Of a stretch of DNA of 19,091 nt, positions 1-7,123 are shown in pieces. Numbering within the stretch: position 1 is the stretch's first letter; each line of letters opens with the position of its first letter. Source of the DNA: Thermohalobaculum sp964475765. GTDB lineage: Bacteria > Pseudomonadota > Alphaproteobacteria > Rhodobacterales > Rhodobacteraceae. The notes beneath the pieces were generated by a model. The model searched no databases, had not been told where the DNA came from, and saw only the letters and a program-made list of their open reading frames with translations. The stretch spans positions 1 to 19,091 of the forward strand of contig CAYYZH010000073.1 in the NCBI GenBank assembly GCA_964475765.1. The letters are read 5' to 3'. The position numbers and the translations under genes were made by a program.

Positions 1-435
1 CTGCGCATCGGAGCCATGCACGTGGATCGCAGAATAGGCCCCGTGGGTCAGGCCGGGATACATCATGAAGGCCATGTTCGCGGCCGAATGCATGGTCCCG
101 ACGCAGACATTCAGGATCGACGGGATGCCCTGCCCGCCATATTCGGGGTCGCACTCCATCGACGGCCAGCCGCCTTCGACCAGCGTCTGCCACGCTTCCT
201 TGAAGCCGTCGGGCGTGTAGACGACCCCGTTCTCCAAACGACAGCCCTGCTGGTCGCCGGTCTGGTTGATCGGTGCCAGCACGTCGCGCGCGATCTTCCC
301 CGCCTCGTCCAGAATGGCGCCGGTGAAGTCCTCGGACATCTCCTCGTAGCCTTCGATCTCGGTCTCTTCGTGGATCTTCAGGGCTTCGTGCAGAATGAAC
401 TGATAGTCGCGCAGCGGCGGCTCGTAGTGCGGCAT
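1..435 (-). CDS. Acyl-CoA dehydrogenase, N-terminal part (cut by window edge)
   Basis: The reading frame starts at ATG 435 and stays open to position 1, giving 145 residues without a stop, so the gene continues beyond the left edge. The start MPHYEPPLRDYQFILHEAL and the later stretch EGGWPSMECDPEYGGQG are characteristic of the long (about 590-residue) FadE-like acyl-CoA dehydrogenases of alphaproteobacteria, a group that also includes DmdC. Such FAD enzymes oxidise acyl-CoA to trans-2-enoyl-CoA in the cytoplasm; the FAD-binding and catalytic-base parts lie outside the window, so substrate chain length cannot be judged. It lies 57 bp downstream of a MerR-family regulator on the same strand and is probably co-transcribed with it. 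In related bacteria, thiolase and 3-hydroxyacyl-CoA dehydrogenase genes often follow; that is inference here. Confidence 0.88.
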   Translation of the reverse strand, partial: MPHYEPPLRDYQFILHEALKIHEETEIEGYEEMSEDFTGAILDEAGKIARDVLAPINQTGDQQGCRLENGVVYTPDGFKEAWQTLVEGGWPSMECDPEYGGQGIPSILNVCVGTMHSAANMAFMMYPGLTHGAYSAIHVHGSDAQ

Positions 436-492
436 GGTCGTCTCCCGTGTCGGCGGTAGGTGTGGCGGAGAGTTTGGCGGCTCGGCGGTCGC

Positions 493-891
493 TTACTGGG
501 CAGCTCTTGCAGCGCCCTTTTCGTCGAGCATTTGCTGCACCATGCGCATCTGCTCTTCCATGTCAGCAATCGCCTGGTTTAGCTCATCGCGCTGGGCGAT
601 CAGGTCACCGTGATGGCGCTGAGCCGCTTCCAGCGTGGCCGAAAGCTGCGTCACCTGGCCGTCGCCAACCGTGTAGAGATCAAGCAGATCCTTGATCTCC
701 ATCAGCGAGAAGCCAAAGCGCTTGCCGCGCAGGATCAGTTTCAGCCGGGCCCGGCAGGTGTTGGTGAAAAGGCGGCGCTGGCCGTCGCGGATCGGGGCCA
801 GCAACTCCTTGTATTCGTAAAAGCGCAGTGCGCGCGGGGTCACTTCGAAGTCGGCACACATCTGGCCGATGGAGTAAGTCTGCTCGGTCAT
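493..891 (-). CDS. MerR-family transcriptional regulator of an acyl-CoA catabolic operon
   Basis: 132 residues from ATG 891. The N-terminus YSIGQMCADFEVTPRALRFYE is a MerR winged-helix DNA-binding start. It is followed by a wing region (DGQRRLF) and a long C-terminal coiled coil rich in Glu, Gln and Met (about residues 80-125) that would form the antiparallel dimer. There is no Cys pair as in metal-sensing members, so a metal ligand is unlikely. I chose ATG 891 over ATG 909 because GTGAGG lies about eight bases upstream of 891, while 909 has no ribosome-binding site. It is upstream of and collinear with an acyl-CoA dehydrogenase, the arrangement of LiuR-type regulators of fatty-acid or branched-chain acyl-CoA degradation. 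A perfect palindrome 52 bp upstream suggests autoregulation. The exact inducer is unknown. Confidence 0.9.
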   Translation of the reverse strand: MTEQTYSIGQMCADFEVTPRALRFYEYKELLAPIRDGQRRLFTNTCRARLKLILRGKRFGFSLMEIKDLLDLYTVGDGQVTQLSATLEAAQRHHGDLIAQRDELNQAIADMEEQMRMVQQMLDEKGAARAAQ

Positions 892-942
892 GTCCGTAGC
901 CTCACACATTCGGTGGATGAATCACTGGCGGGAACATGGGCA

Positions 943-964
943 CACTTGACGTGCACGTCAAGTG
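943..964. promoter_or_regulatory. Perfect 22-bp palindrome, probable MerR-family operator
   Basis: The core CTTGACGTGCACGTCAAG (945-962) is its own reverse complement and the symmetry extends two bases on each side. It lies 52 bp upstream of the MerR start and about 190 bp upstream of the divergent thioesterase. The ACGT-N2-ACGT pattern resembles the sites described for LiuR-type MerR regulators. Assignment to this regulator is by position and pattern only. Confidence 0.6.
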
Positions 965-971
965 CAAGCTT

Positions 972-981
972 ACGTATACGT
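972..981. promoter_or_regulatory. Second, weaker ACGT-type palindrome beside the operator
   Basis: ACGTATACGT is a perfect 10-bp palindrome with the same ACGT-N2-ACGT skeleton as the 22-bp site. The centres are 23 bp apart, about two helical turns. The flanks (CTT / TAA) are only partly symmetric. It could be a second regulator dimer site or a site for the divergent plus-strand operon. Confidence 0.4.
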
Positions 982-1156
982 TAACAGTTGCGGAGAATGT
1001 GAAGTGAATGAGCGATGATAGTCAGAAATTTCGCGCTTTGGTAGAGTTGTGGCGCCCGTCAGGACAGATTCCTGCCACATTTCCCGGATGCATCTGCGGG
1101 ACAAATCGGCTCCATTGCAGTTGGAAGAATCACTCCGTCACAGGAACAGGCAGCCC

Positions 1157-1645
1157 ATGAGCGGTGACCAACCAGACGACCTGCGTTCGATCAATGTGCG
1201 CGAGGCCCCGCCGGATGATCCCGGAGAGATCATGACCGGCCTGCCCCATGCGCGCGAAATCGGCATGCGGCTGCATCATTCGAAGAACGGTCAGGCGCTG
1301 CTCTCCGTGGGCTATGACGCGCGTCTGGTCGGTGATCCGGCCTCGGGCGTCCTGCATGGCGGCGTGGTCACGGCGCTCCTGGACACGGCCTGCGGGTCTG
1401 CTGTGATGTCGATGCCCCACAAGCTCAAGGCGGTGGCGACATTGGATCTGCGCATCGACTACATGCGGCCGGCGACAACAGGCGAGACAGTGTTTGCCAG
1501 CGCCGAGTGTTACCGCATGACGCGCTCCATCGGGTTTGCTCGCGCCGTCGCTTATCATCAGGATCCGGACGATCCCATCGCCTCGGCGGCGGGCGCGTTC
1601 ATGATCGACCGGCCAAAGGACAAGCCGAAGGACGGCGGTTCATGA
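1157..1645 (+). CDS. PaaI-family hotdog thioesterase (first of a tandem pair)
   Basis: 162 residues from ATG 1157. The hotdog signature is clear: GVLHGGVVTALLDTACG, with His67-Gly-Gly and the catalytic-type Asp76, followed by VATLDLRIDYMRPA and a final strand SIGFARAVAYHQ. Length and motifs fit the PaaI/YdiI group, which hydrolyses acyl- or aryl-CoA thioesters in the cytoplasm as a tetramer of hotdog folds. The open frame extends upstream to 1049, but that part shows no homology features and has no good start. Its stop codon overlaps the ATG of the next thioesterase (ATGA at 1642-1645), which implies translational coupling. The substrate cannot be predicted; the nearby acyl-CoA dehydrogenase suggests fatty or branched acyl-CoA. 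Confidence 0.88.
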   Translation: MSGDQPDDLRSINVREAPPDDPGEIMTGLPHAREIGMRLHHSKNGQALLSVGYDARLVGDPASGVLHGGVVTALLDTACGSAVMSMPHKLKAVATLDLRIDYMRPATTGETVFASAECYRMTRSIGFARAVAYHQDPDDPIASAAGAFMIDRPKDKPKDGGS

Positions 1646-2148
1646 GCAAGATCGACGCCCAGGCCAAACTGGAGACCGAACGCGACGCCGCGTTGGCCGC
1701 GCTGACCGACGCGGTGCCCTATAACCGGTTCATCGGGGTGAGGTTCGACCGGCTTGGCGATGAGTTGACTGCGCGCCTGCCATTCTCCGAGCCTTTGGTC
1801 GGCAATCCGTTCCTGCCCGCAATCCATGGCGGGGTGACCGGCGCGTTTCTGGAGATCACCGCATTGATGCAACTGGCCTGGGATCGGGCCTGGGTGATCA
1901 TGGAAACCGGCGGCGAAGCCGCGGATCACATCCTGGACGGTCAATTCCCGCCAATGCCCAAAACCATCGACATCACCATCGACTATCTGCGTTCTGGCCG
2001 CCCGCGCGAGACCTTTGCTCGCGCCAAGGTGCAGAAATCCGGGCGCCGGGTGGCCAATCTGCATGTCGAGGCCTGGCAGGACACCCGCGAGCGGCCCATC
2101 GCGATGCTGCGCGGCAATTTCCTGATGCCGAGCGATCCCGAGAGCTGA
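1642..2148 (+). CDS. PaaI-family hotdog thioesterase (second of a tandem pair)
   Basis: 168 residues, starting inside the stop codon of the first thioesterase (ATGA overlap). The N-terminus is a short helix (residues 1-25), followed by the hotdog core with PAIHGGVTGAFLEITALMQ and TIDITIDYLRSG. The HGG motif is kept (His62), but the position of the usual catalytic Asp is Glu71, unlike its neighbour (Asp76). An insertion of about ten residues (ETGGEAADHILDGQFP) separates the helix from the next strand. The two proteins are diverged, so this is an old duplication, and they may form a hetero-oligomer. The stop is directly followed by the start of the SGNH hydrolase. Catalytic activity is plausible but less certain than for the first copy. 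Confidence 0.85.
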   Translation: MSKIDAQAKLETERDAALAALTDAVPYNRFIGVRFDRLGDELTARLPFSEPLVGNPFLPAIHGGVTGAFLEITALMQLAWDRAWVIMETGGEAADHILDGQFPPMPKTIDITIDYLRSGRPRETFARAKVQKSGRRVANLHVEAWQDTRERPIAMLRGNFLMPSDPES

Positions 2149-2850
2149 TTGGTGCTGGGGCTGATCCGCCTGATCCTTGGCCCGGCGCTTCTGTGGCAGG
2201 GACGCCGTGTGCGCCGCGGAATCCTGCGCTTGCCGGAGGCGGACGGCCCGCGCAACGGGGTGGCGGGAGAGGGGCCGAATTTTAAGCTTCTGATCCTGGG
2301 CGATTCCTCTGCTGCCGGTGTTGGCGCGACCCATCAGGATCAGGCGTTGGCCGGGCAACTCGTGCAGCGTTTGGCGAGGGCGCGCCGTGTCAGCTGGCAA
2401 CTGGTGGCGGAGACGGGGTGGACAACGGCGGATGGCGCAGAGGCTCTAGCAGCAGTGGAGAGCCGTCCGCTGGATCTCGTAGTCATCGCGCTGGGCGTTA
2501 ACGATGTGACGACGGAGACATCGTTGGCGGATTGGCAAGCGCAGTATGCCGGTATTCTCGATGATCTTCGCACACGGTTCGGGGCGGCCCACGTGATCGC
2601 ATCCGGGATGCCCCCGATGGGACGCTTTCCCGCCCTGCCGCAACCCCTGCGCTGGTATCTCGGTCGGCGTGCGGCCCAGATCGATCAAGCTTTGGGGGAG
2701 TTGGCAAAACAGCGAACAGACGTCACTCACCTGCCGCTGGTCTTTGATCTCGACACGTCGGCCATGGCAGAGGACGGGTTCCATCCCGGACCGCTGGTCT
2801 ATGCCGATTGGGCCGAGCAGGTCGCCAGTTTGACAGCGTCGCCCGCCTAG
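2149..2850 (+). CDS. SGNH/GDSL-family hydrolase (esterase or acyl hydrolase)
   Basis: 233 residues if started at TTG 2149, which directly abuts the preceding stop; GTG 2152 is an equally possible start. All SGNH blocks are present: block I LLILGDSSAAGVGA with nucleophile Ser53, block II Gly90 in AETGWTT, block III ALGVNDVT (Gly116, Asn118), and block V DGFHPG with catalytic Asp209 and His212. A hydrophobic N-terminus (LIRLILGPALLWQG) could be a membrane anchor or uncleaved signal. These enzymes hydrolyse esters or thioesters of lipids, sugars or acyl-CoA. The tight coupling to two thioesterases points to deacylation, but the substrate is unknown. It converges on the Hint gene with only 3 bp between stops, leaving no room for a terminator. 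Confidence 0.87.
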   Translation: MVLGLIRLILGPALLWQGRRVRRGILRLPEADGPRNGVAGEGPNFKLLILGDSSAAGVGATHQDQALAGQLVQRLARARRVSWQLVAETGWTTADGAEALAAVESRPLDLVVIALGVNDVTTETSLADWQAQYAGILDDLRTRFGAAHVIASGMPPMGRFPALPQPLRWYLGRRAAQIDQALGELAKQRTDVTHLPLVFDLDTSAMAEDGFHPGPLVYADWAEQVASLTASPA

Positions 2851-2853
2851 AAG

Positions 2854-3879
2854 TTACTGATGCGGGCCGCGGGGGATCAGGGCACGTGCCTCGAACGCCT
2901 TGAGCACAGGGCGCGCGGGCGCCAACTCGCCACCGGTCTCCAGTTCCGGAAACACCTCGAACAGCTCCGCCAGACCTGACGAGCTAAACGCCCGCTGCGC
3001 TGTCTTTCCCGGGTAGAGGCTTTCGGTCAGTGCGCCGTTCGCCGTGATGATCTCATGCCGATCAAAGATCAGGTGAATATAGGTCACGGGCCGGTCAGGC
3101 GGCTGGCGCAGGATCGTACACTCATCCACCATGGTGACAGCCGCCGCCATCACTTCGGTGGTCCCGAACATAAGCTGCGCCCGCCAGCCCTTGAGTACCA
3201 TGCGGTGCTGCGGCGAGACAGTAAGGTTCCGGTAGGGCACATTCATTGCCAGCGCATGTGTGCGAATGCAAACCGGCGCCAGATGCGGTTTCAGCGCCAG
3301 CATGTCAGACGAGATCGTCCGGCTGACGATCTTGCGGATGGGCTGCGCACCGCTGTCATCTGTCAGAACGAAGTCGCCTTCTTCCAAGTCCTCGATCAGT
3401 CGCGGACCGCACGGGGTTTCGATCAGTGTGCCCGGCGTAAAGCAGACGATATTGTCGAACGGCTCGGCCGCGACCGGGTCGAGGTTGGAGGTTGTGACGG
3501 AGTCGCCGGGGTTGATGACAATGGTCGTGGCAACGCCGATGAACTCTGCCACCGAGCCACCGTTCAGCGTGATGTAGATGATCCGTCCGGTCTCGCCGGT
3601 CGTGTTGTTGACGATATCCCCTTCGGCCGCATTGTAGATTTCGTCGCCAACAACGCCCACCGTCACTCCGTCCAGAACCAGATCCGACGTGAGGGTCTGG
3701 TTGAGACCGGGATCCTGGATCTGACCGCCGCCGCCGAAAAAGTCTTCGAACGCGGCTTCGTCGTCCGAGAACGAGGCGCTGTCAAAGCCGCCGGGCTGGA
3801 CAGTGAATGTACCGTTGAGAAGATCGATTACATCGGCGGCGCCAAAGTCTGCCACTGTCCAGATGGAAATGGTGGGCAT
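2854..3879 (-). CDS. Hint (Hedgehog/intein-type) domain protein, probably exported
   Basis: 341 residues. The N-terminal 145 residues are acidic, beta-rich and low in charge variety, with no classical signal peptide. At Cys146 the Hint_2-type domain begins: CFTPGTLIETPCGPRLIEDLEEGD, then YRNLTVSPQHRMVL (the Thr/His block B of inteins and Hedgehog proteins, around Thr220-His225), ending near residue 285 with HEIITANGALTESLYPG. About 55 residues follow. Hint domains make an ester intermediate at the first Cys and can cleave their own backbone there. Many roseobacter proteins of this type carry the domain near the C-terminus of an extracellular protein. Cleavage would release a 145-residue fragment. 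It has its own AT-rich upstream region (3880-3973). The biological role is unknown. Confidence 0.85.
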   Translation of the reverse strand: MPTISIWTVADFGAADVIDLLNGTFTVQPGGFDSASFSDDEAAFEDFFGGGGQIQDPGLNQTLTSDLVLDGVTVGVVGDEIYNAAEGDIVNNTTGETGRIIYITLNGGSVAEFIGVATTIVINPGDSVTTSNLDPVAAEPFDNIVCFTPGTLIETPCGPRLIEDLEEGDFVLTDDSGAQPIRKIVSRTISSDMLALKPHLAPVCIRTHALAMNVPYRNLTVSPQHRMVLKGWRAQLMFGTTEVMAAAVTMVDECTILRQPPDRPVTYIHLIFDRHEIITANGALTESLYPGKTAQRAFSSSGLAELFEVFPELETGGELAPARPVLKAFEARALIPRGPHQ

Positions 3880-3973
3880 ACCACAATCCTCGCTCGCAGT
3901 GCCCCCGCGGATAATTTTACTAAACTTCGTTAAAAAAGTCTAAATGATTATCAAATTTGCTATTTGTGGCTGA

Positions 3974-5542
3974 TCACGCGGCCAGTGTTATCTCGAAAGA
4001 CGCGCCGCCGGGTGTATTGTCGGGGCCAAGCTCAATTCCTCCGCCATGTGCGGCCAGGAGCGCCCGGACAATGCCAAGGCCCAACCCAGTGCCCCCGGCG
4101 TTGCGCCGCGTGGTGAAGAAATGCTCGAAGATCTTGGCGCGGTTCGAGGGCGAGATCCCGTCACCATCGTCCACAATCCGCAAGGTGATCTGATCCCCGA
4201 CATGTTCCCCCGTGATCGAAACATGCCGGGCGTTGTGCTGAACGGCGTTGTCGACAAGGTTGCTCAATACAATGACAAGCGCGTCTTCGGTGATCCGCGC
4301 GGTCAGCCCGTCGGCAATGTCGAGTTCGGTTTCCACCGTTTTCGGCAGGTCCGCCAGAACCCGCGCGGCGACGGGCTGAAGCGCGGTATGATCGTCGCCG
4401 CGCTCGGCGTTTTCCGCGCGGGCCAGCTCCAGCAATCGATCCAGCAGCATCTTCAGCCGCGCACCGTCACCCGAGATGTTTTCGAGAAACCTCTGACGTT
4501 CGGCGGCAGTCATCGTGTCGTGATGGTCCTGCAAAAGCTCCGCCGCGCCCTGAATGGACGCCAGCGGGGTCTTGAACTCGTGGCTCACATGATTGGCCAG
4601 CGTGCGGATATACTCGGCGCGGTCGCTCAGCGCCTTGGCCATCTGGCTGATGCCTTCGGAGAGTTGCGACATCTCGGAGGTGCCGGGGTGTTCCAGCACG
4701 GGCATTTCGGTCCGCGCGCCAGTTGCCACCAACCGTGTCCGGCGCAGCAACTCGCCTACGGGGCGAGAAATGGTCCGCGAGGTCAGGGCTGCCAGTGAAA
4801 CTGCCATAAAGAGCACCGTCAGAGCCGCGAGGGCCACCTTGTCGCGCTCGTCATACATATGGCGCAGCACGCTTTTGGGGGTGCGCGAGAGGTAGACGAC
4901 GCCAAGGACCTGCGCGCCTTCCTTCACGGGAAAGGCCACGAAGACGCGCACGCCGGTACCGCGACTGATGCCGGTGACGGACGCGGGTTGGCTCTCGATC
5001 TCGCGAAAACGCAGCACCGCCGTGTAGTCGCCGGTCATGGCAGCGGCCACCTCCTCGACATGGGCGAAGTTCTGACCCAGTTCTGCCGTGCCGCCGACAA
5101 CGGTACCTGCCTGATCCAGCACCCGTGCACCGATCAGGGTGGTAAGCTGGGCCCGTTTAAGGATCGGGGTCAGGAGCCGCCCGGCAGAGACAGCACTGGC
5201 GCTGGGGATATGCGCGGCCTTCACCCCATCGGGGCGAGACGGCAGGGTGTCGACCTTGGCCAGATCAAGCTGCGGCTTGATCGGCGTGTAGATGTCGACG
5301 CTGCCGGCCTTGCGGGCGAGTTTCGTCTCCCCCTCCACCGGCTCAATCGGACGCGGGGAGCCGAGGATCGCGGCCCTGTATGCCGCGCCGATGGTGGCGG
5401 CCTGGCTGATCAGCTCGCGCTCGGTCTCCTGGATGAGCTGGTTCTCGTAGATGCGAAAGAAGAAGATCGAGCCCAGCGGCAGGGCGATGACTGCCACGTT
5501 CACCAGCATCAGGATGGACGATAGCCGGGGGCGCCATTTCAT
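3974..5542 (-). CDS. Membrane sensor histidine kinase (HisKA/HATPase_c)
   Basis: 522 residues. Order: transmembrane helix 1 (about 9-29), a periplasmic sensor of about 200 residues, helix 2 (about 236-254), HAMP (about 257-310), dimerisation/phosphoacceptor helix NHVSHEFKTPLASIQGAAELL with His321, N box LSNLVDNAVQHN (Asn428-Asn437), G1 box VDDGDGIS (458-464), F box IFEHFFTTRR, and G2 box GTGLGLGIV (485-492). All catalytic motifs are intact. The H-box wording resembles CreC-like kinases, but the sensor domain is too variable to name a stimulus. Its ATG overlaps the stop of the response regulator (ATGA at 5539-5542), so the two are translationally coupled. It autophosphorylates and passes phosphate to that regulator. 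Confidence 0.93.
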   Translation of the reverse strand: MKWRPRLSSILMLVNVAVIALPLGSIFFFRIYENQLIQETERELISQAATIGAAYRAAILGSPRPIEPVEGETKLARKAGSVDIYTPIKPQLDLAKVDTLPSRPDGVKAAHIPSASAVSAGRLLTPILKRAQLTTLIGARVLDQAGTVVGGTAELGQNFAHVEEVAAAMTGDYTAVLRFREIESQPASVTGISRGTGVRVFVAFPVKEGAQVLGVVYLSRTPKSVLRHMYDERDKVALAALTVLFMAVSLAALTSRTISRPVGELLRRTRLVATGARTEMPVLEHPGTSEMSQLSEGISQMAKALSDRAEYIRTLANHVSHEFKTPLASIQGAAELLQDHHDTMTAAERQRFLENISGDGARLKMLLDRLLELARAENAERGDDHTALQPVAARVLADLPKTVETELDIADGLTARITEDALVIVLSNLVDNAVQHNARHVSITGEHVGDQITLRIVDDGDGISPSNRAKIFEHFFTTRRNAGGTGLGLGIVRALLAAHGGGIELGPDNTPGGASFEITLAA

Positions 5543-6225
5543 GGCGGGGTCAGCCGGAATCCCACGCCGTGGACGGTTTCGATGAGATCGCGGATGCCTG
5601 CAGCGGCCAACTTGGCCCGGACATGACGCACATGGCTGTCGAGCGTGCGGTCCGAGACGTGGATGCCTGGCGCATAGACCGCGCGCATCAGGTCGTCGCG
5701 GCTGAAGACACGGCGCGGTTGGCTGGCAAAGACCTGCAGCATCTGAAACTCGGTCGCGGTCAGCGAGATCTCGTCACCCTGCCAGAGGACGCGGTGTTCC
5801 ACAGGGTCGATCTCAAGCGCACCCACCCGCAGGGTTTCCGCCTCGGGTTCAGGCGCTGCGGGACGCGAGCGTTTCAGGATCGCGTTGATGCGGGCAACCA
5901 GTTCGCGCGGGCTGAATGGCTTGGTCACATAGTCATCCGCGCCAATCTCCAGCCCGATCACCCGGTCGATCTCGTCATCGCGCGACGACAGGAACAGGAT
6001 CGGCACCTCCGAGGTCCGGCGCACCGCCCGGCAGAACTCGAGCCCGTCCATCTCCGGCATGTTGATGTCGAGCACGATGAGGTCGGGCAGCTGATCCTCG
6101 GTCGCGGACAGCGCCTCTGCCCCGTCGCTGGCGACGCGCGTGGCCATCCCCGCCTTGTCCAGGGCAAAGCACACGACATCGCGGATATGCGGGTCGTCAT
6201 CGACGACAAGGATCGAATGGCTCAT
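5539..6225 (-). CDS. OmpR-family response regulator
   Basis: 228 residues from ATG 6225 (MSHSILVVDDDPHIRD). Receiver domain 1-120: acidic pocket Asp10-Asp11, phospho-acceptor Asp53 in IVLDINMPEMDG, Ser in LFLSS, and Lys in YVTKPFSP. After a linker, the C-terminal winged helix (about 133-226) shows EISLTATEFQMLQVF, the recognition helix SDRTLDSHVRHVRAKL and the wing IETVHGVGFRL, the standard OmpR/PhoB pattern. The frame is open further upstream to 6366, but that overlaps the upstream gene's end and lacks receiver sequence. It is coupled by ATGA to the kinase. A secreted protein lies 52 bp upstream on the same strand and may be part of the same operon. Target genes are not known; see the direct repeats at 7011-7073. 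Confidence 0.94.
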   Translation of the reverse strand: MSHSILVVDDDPHIRDVVCFALDKAGMATRVASDGAEALSATEDQLPDLIVLDINMPEMDGLEFCRAVRRTSEVPILFLSSRDDEIDRVIGLEIGADDYVTKPFSPRELVARINAILKRSRPAAPEPEAETLRVGALEIDPVEHRVLWQGDEISLTATEFQMLQVFASQPRRVFSRDDLMRAVYAPGIHVSDRTLDSHVRHVRAKLAAAGIRDLIETVHGVGFRLTPP

Positions 6226-6277
6226 GGAAATGCAGTCTAGTTCTATTGCAGGGACCGGTCGATAGGCAGGGCGGATC

Positions 6278-6925
6278 TCAGCGATGGGCCGCCGCGAGGG
6301 CCGGTTGGTCCTCGAACACATAGTGCAGGACAAACATGTCCGGTCCAGCCACCTGATCCGGGGCAAGGGTCACGATGCGCCGACCGTCAAAGGCAACAAC
6401 GTCGATCTCATGCGTGTCGCTCCAGATCGTCTCGAAAGGCCGATCGGCCTCGATCACCACTTGCAAAGGAGAGGGCATACCCATCTCACCGTCGCTGAGA
6501 TAAGCGGGCCAGTCGTTCGCTTCGTAATGTGCGGGATCGGCCGGCTCCAATTCTTCCGTTGCTCCGTTCCAGGCGACCGGCAGAACGACTGTGTGCATGT
6601 CGTCGATGCGGTGAACGGGGATGGCAAAACGGGCCTGCTGCGCCGCGCCATCAGTGCAATCCGGGTGGTCCGGAAGGTCGGCAATCTCGGGCAGATCGGC
6701 AATCTCCACTGCGGTCATCATGAAGACGGCGGGTAGCGACCAGGCGCTCCAATCCCCGCTCGCCTCGGTCAGTGTCACCAGTGCCGCGTCCCCGTCGATC
6801 GTGGCCCCAACCGTCGGCGCAACGCACTGCTCGTTAGTCCCAGCGGCGTGCGCAGGTTGGGAGAAAGCCGTCGCCAGCATGGCAGCCACCGCGTAAATCA
6901 TCGCGATATAGGTTCGAATGGTCAT
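6278..6925 (-). CDS. Secreted protein of unknown function upstream of a two-component system
   Basis: 215 residues from ATG 6925, preceded by GGGGAG about ten bases upstream. Residues 1-28 are a signal peptide: a hydrophobic helix ending AHA-AG, so cleavage is expected near residue 27-28. The mature protein has two cysteines (34 and 90) that could form a disulfide, is acidic, and ends in a beta-like segment (IDVVAFDGRRIVTL, MFVLHYVFED). I recognise no family. A hexapeptide EIADLP is repeated in tandem at residues 74-85, encoded by an 18-nt direct repeat. The gene lies 52 bp upstream of the response regulator and shares its strand, so it may be a periplasmic accessory or target of that system. 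The open frame upstream of 6925 to 7096 shows no coding features. Confidence 0.72.
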   Translation of the reverse strand: MTIRTYIAMIYAVAAMLATAFSQPAHAAGTNEQCVAPTVGATIDGDAALVTLTEASGDWSAWSLPAVFMMTAVEIADLPEIADLPDHPDCTDGAAQQARFAIPVHRIDDMHTVVLPVAWNGATEELEPADPAHYEANDWPAYLSDGEMGMPSPLQVVIEADRPFETIWSDTHEIDVVAFDGRRIVTLAPDQVAGPDMFVLHYVFEDQPALAAAHR

Positions 6926-7010
6926 CTGAAACTCCCCTGTTTGTACGTCCCGCTTGCGATGCCTTGTCGGGGTTACCCGGCTGGCCACGATTGAGACGCT
7001 AGGGGTGCAA

Positions 7011-7073
7011 CGTGCAGATTGGCTCGCTCCCGTTGCCGAGCCTTTCAGGAATTCGCGTGCAGAAATCGTGCAG
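7011..7073. promoter_or_regulatory. Three copies of CGTGCAG upstream of the secreted-protein/TCS operon
   Basis: CGTGCAG occurs at 7011-7017, 7056-7062 and 7067-7073 (CTGCACG on the coding strand). The last two are exactly 11 bp apart, the spacing of tandem half-sites used by OmpR-family dimers, and a further GTGCA lies at 7005-7009. They lie 86-148 bp upstream of ATG 6925. The natural candidate binder is the response regulator encoded two genes downstream; this is inferred from spacing and location only. Confidence 0.4.
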
Positions 7074-7123
7074 CGGGCAATTGCGCAGCTCTGCAAGGTT
7101 TCGCGGTCAGCGTTTCTTCGCTG

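Noticed and set aside
16..459. Plus-strand open frame opposite the acyl-CoA dehydrogenase
   Set aside because: It is antisense to a clear acyl-CoA dehydrogenase frame and has the Arg/His/Gly-rich composition of a GC-driven shadow frame.
4046..4798. Long plus-strand open frame opposite the histidine kinase
   Set aside because: The minus-strand frame carries all kinase motifs; the opposite frame has no recognisable domain and starts without a ribosome-binding site.
7108..7123. Hairpin CAGCG/CGCTG right after the methyltransferase stop as a terminator
   Set aside because: The stem has only five base pairs and no T-run follows, so termination is not supported.
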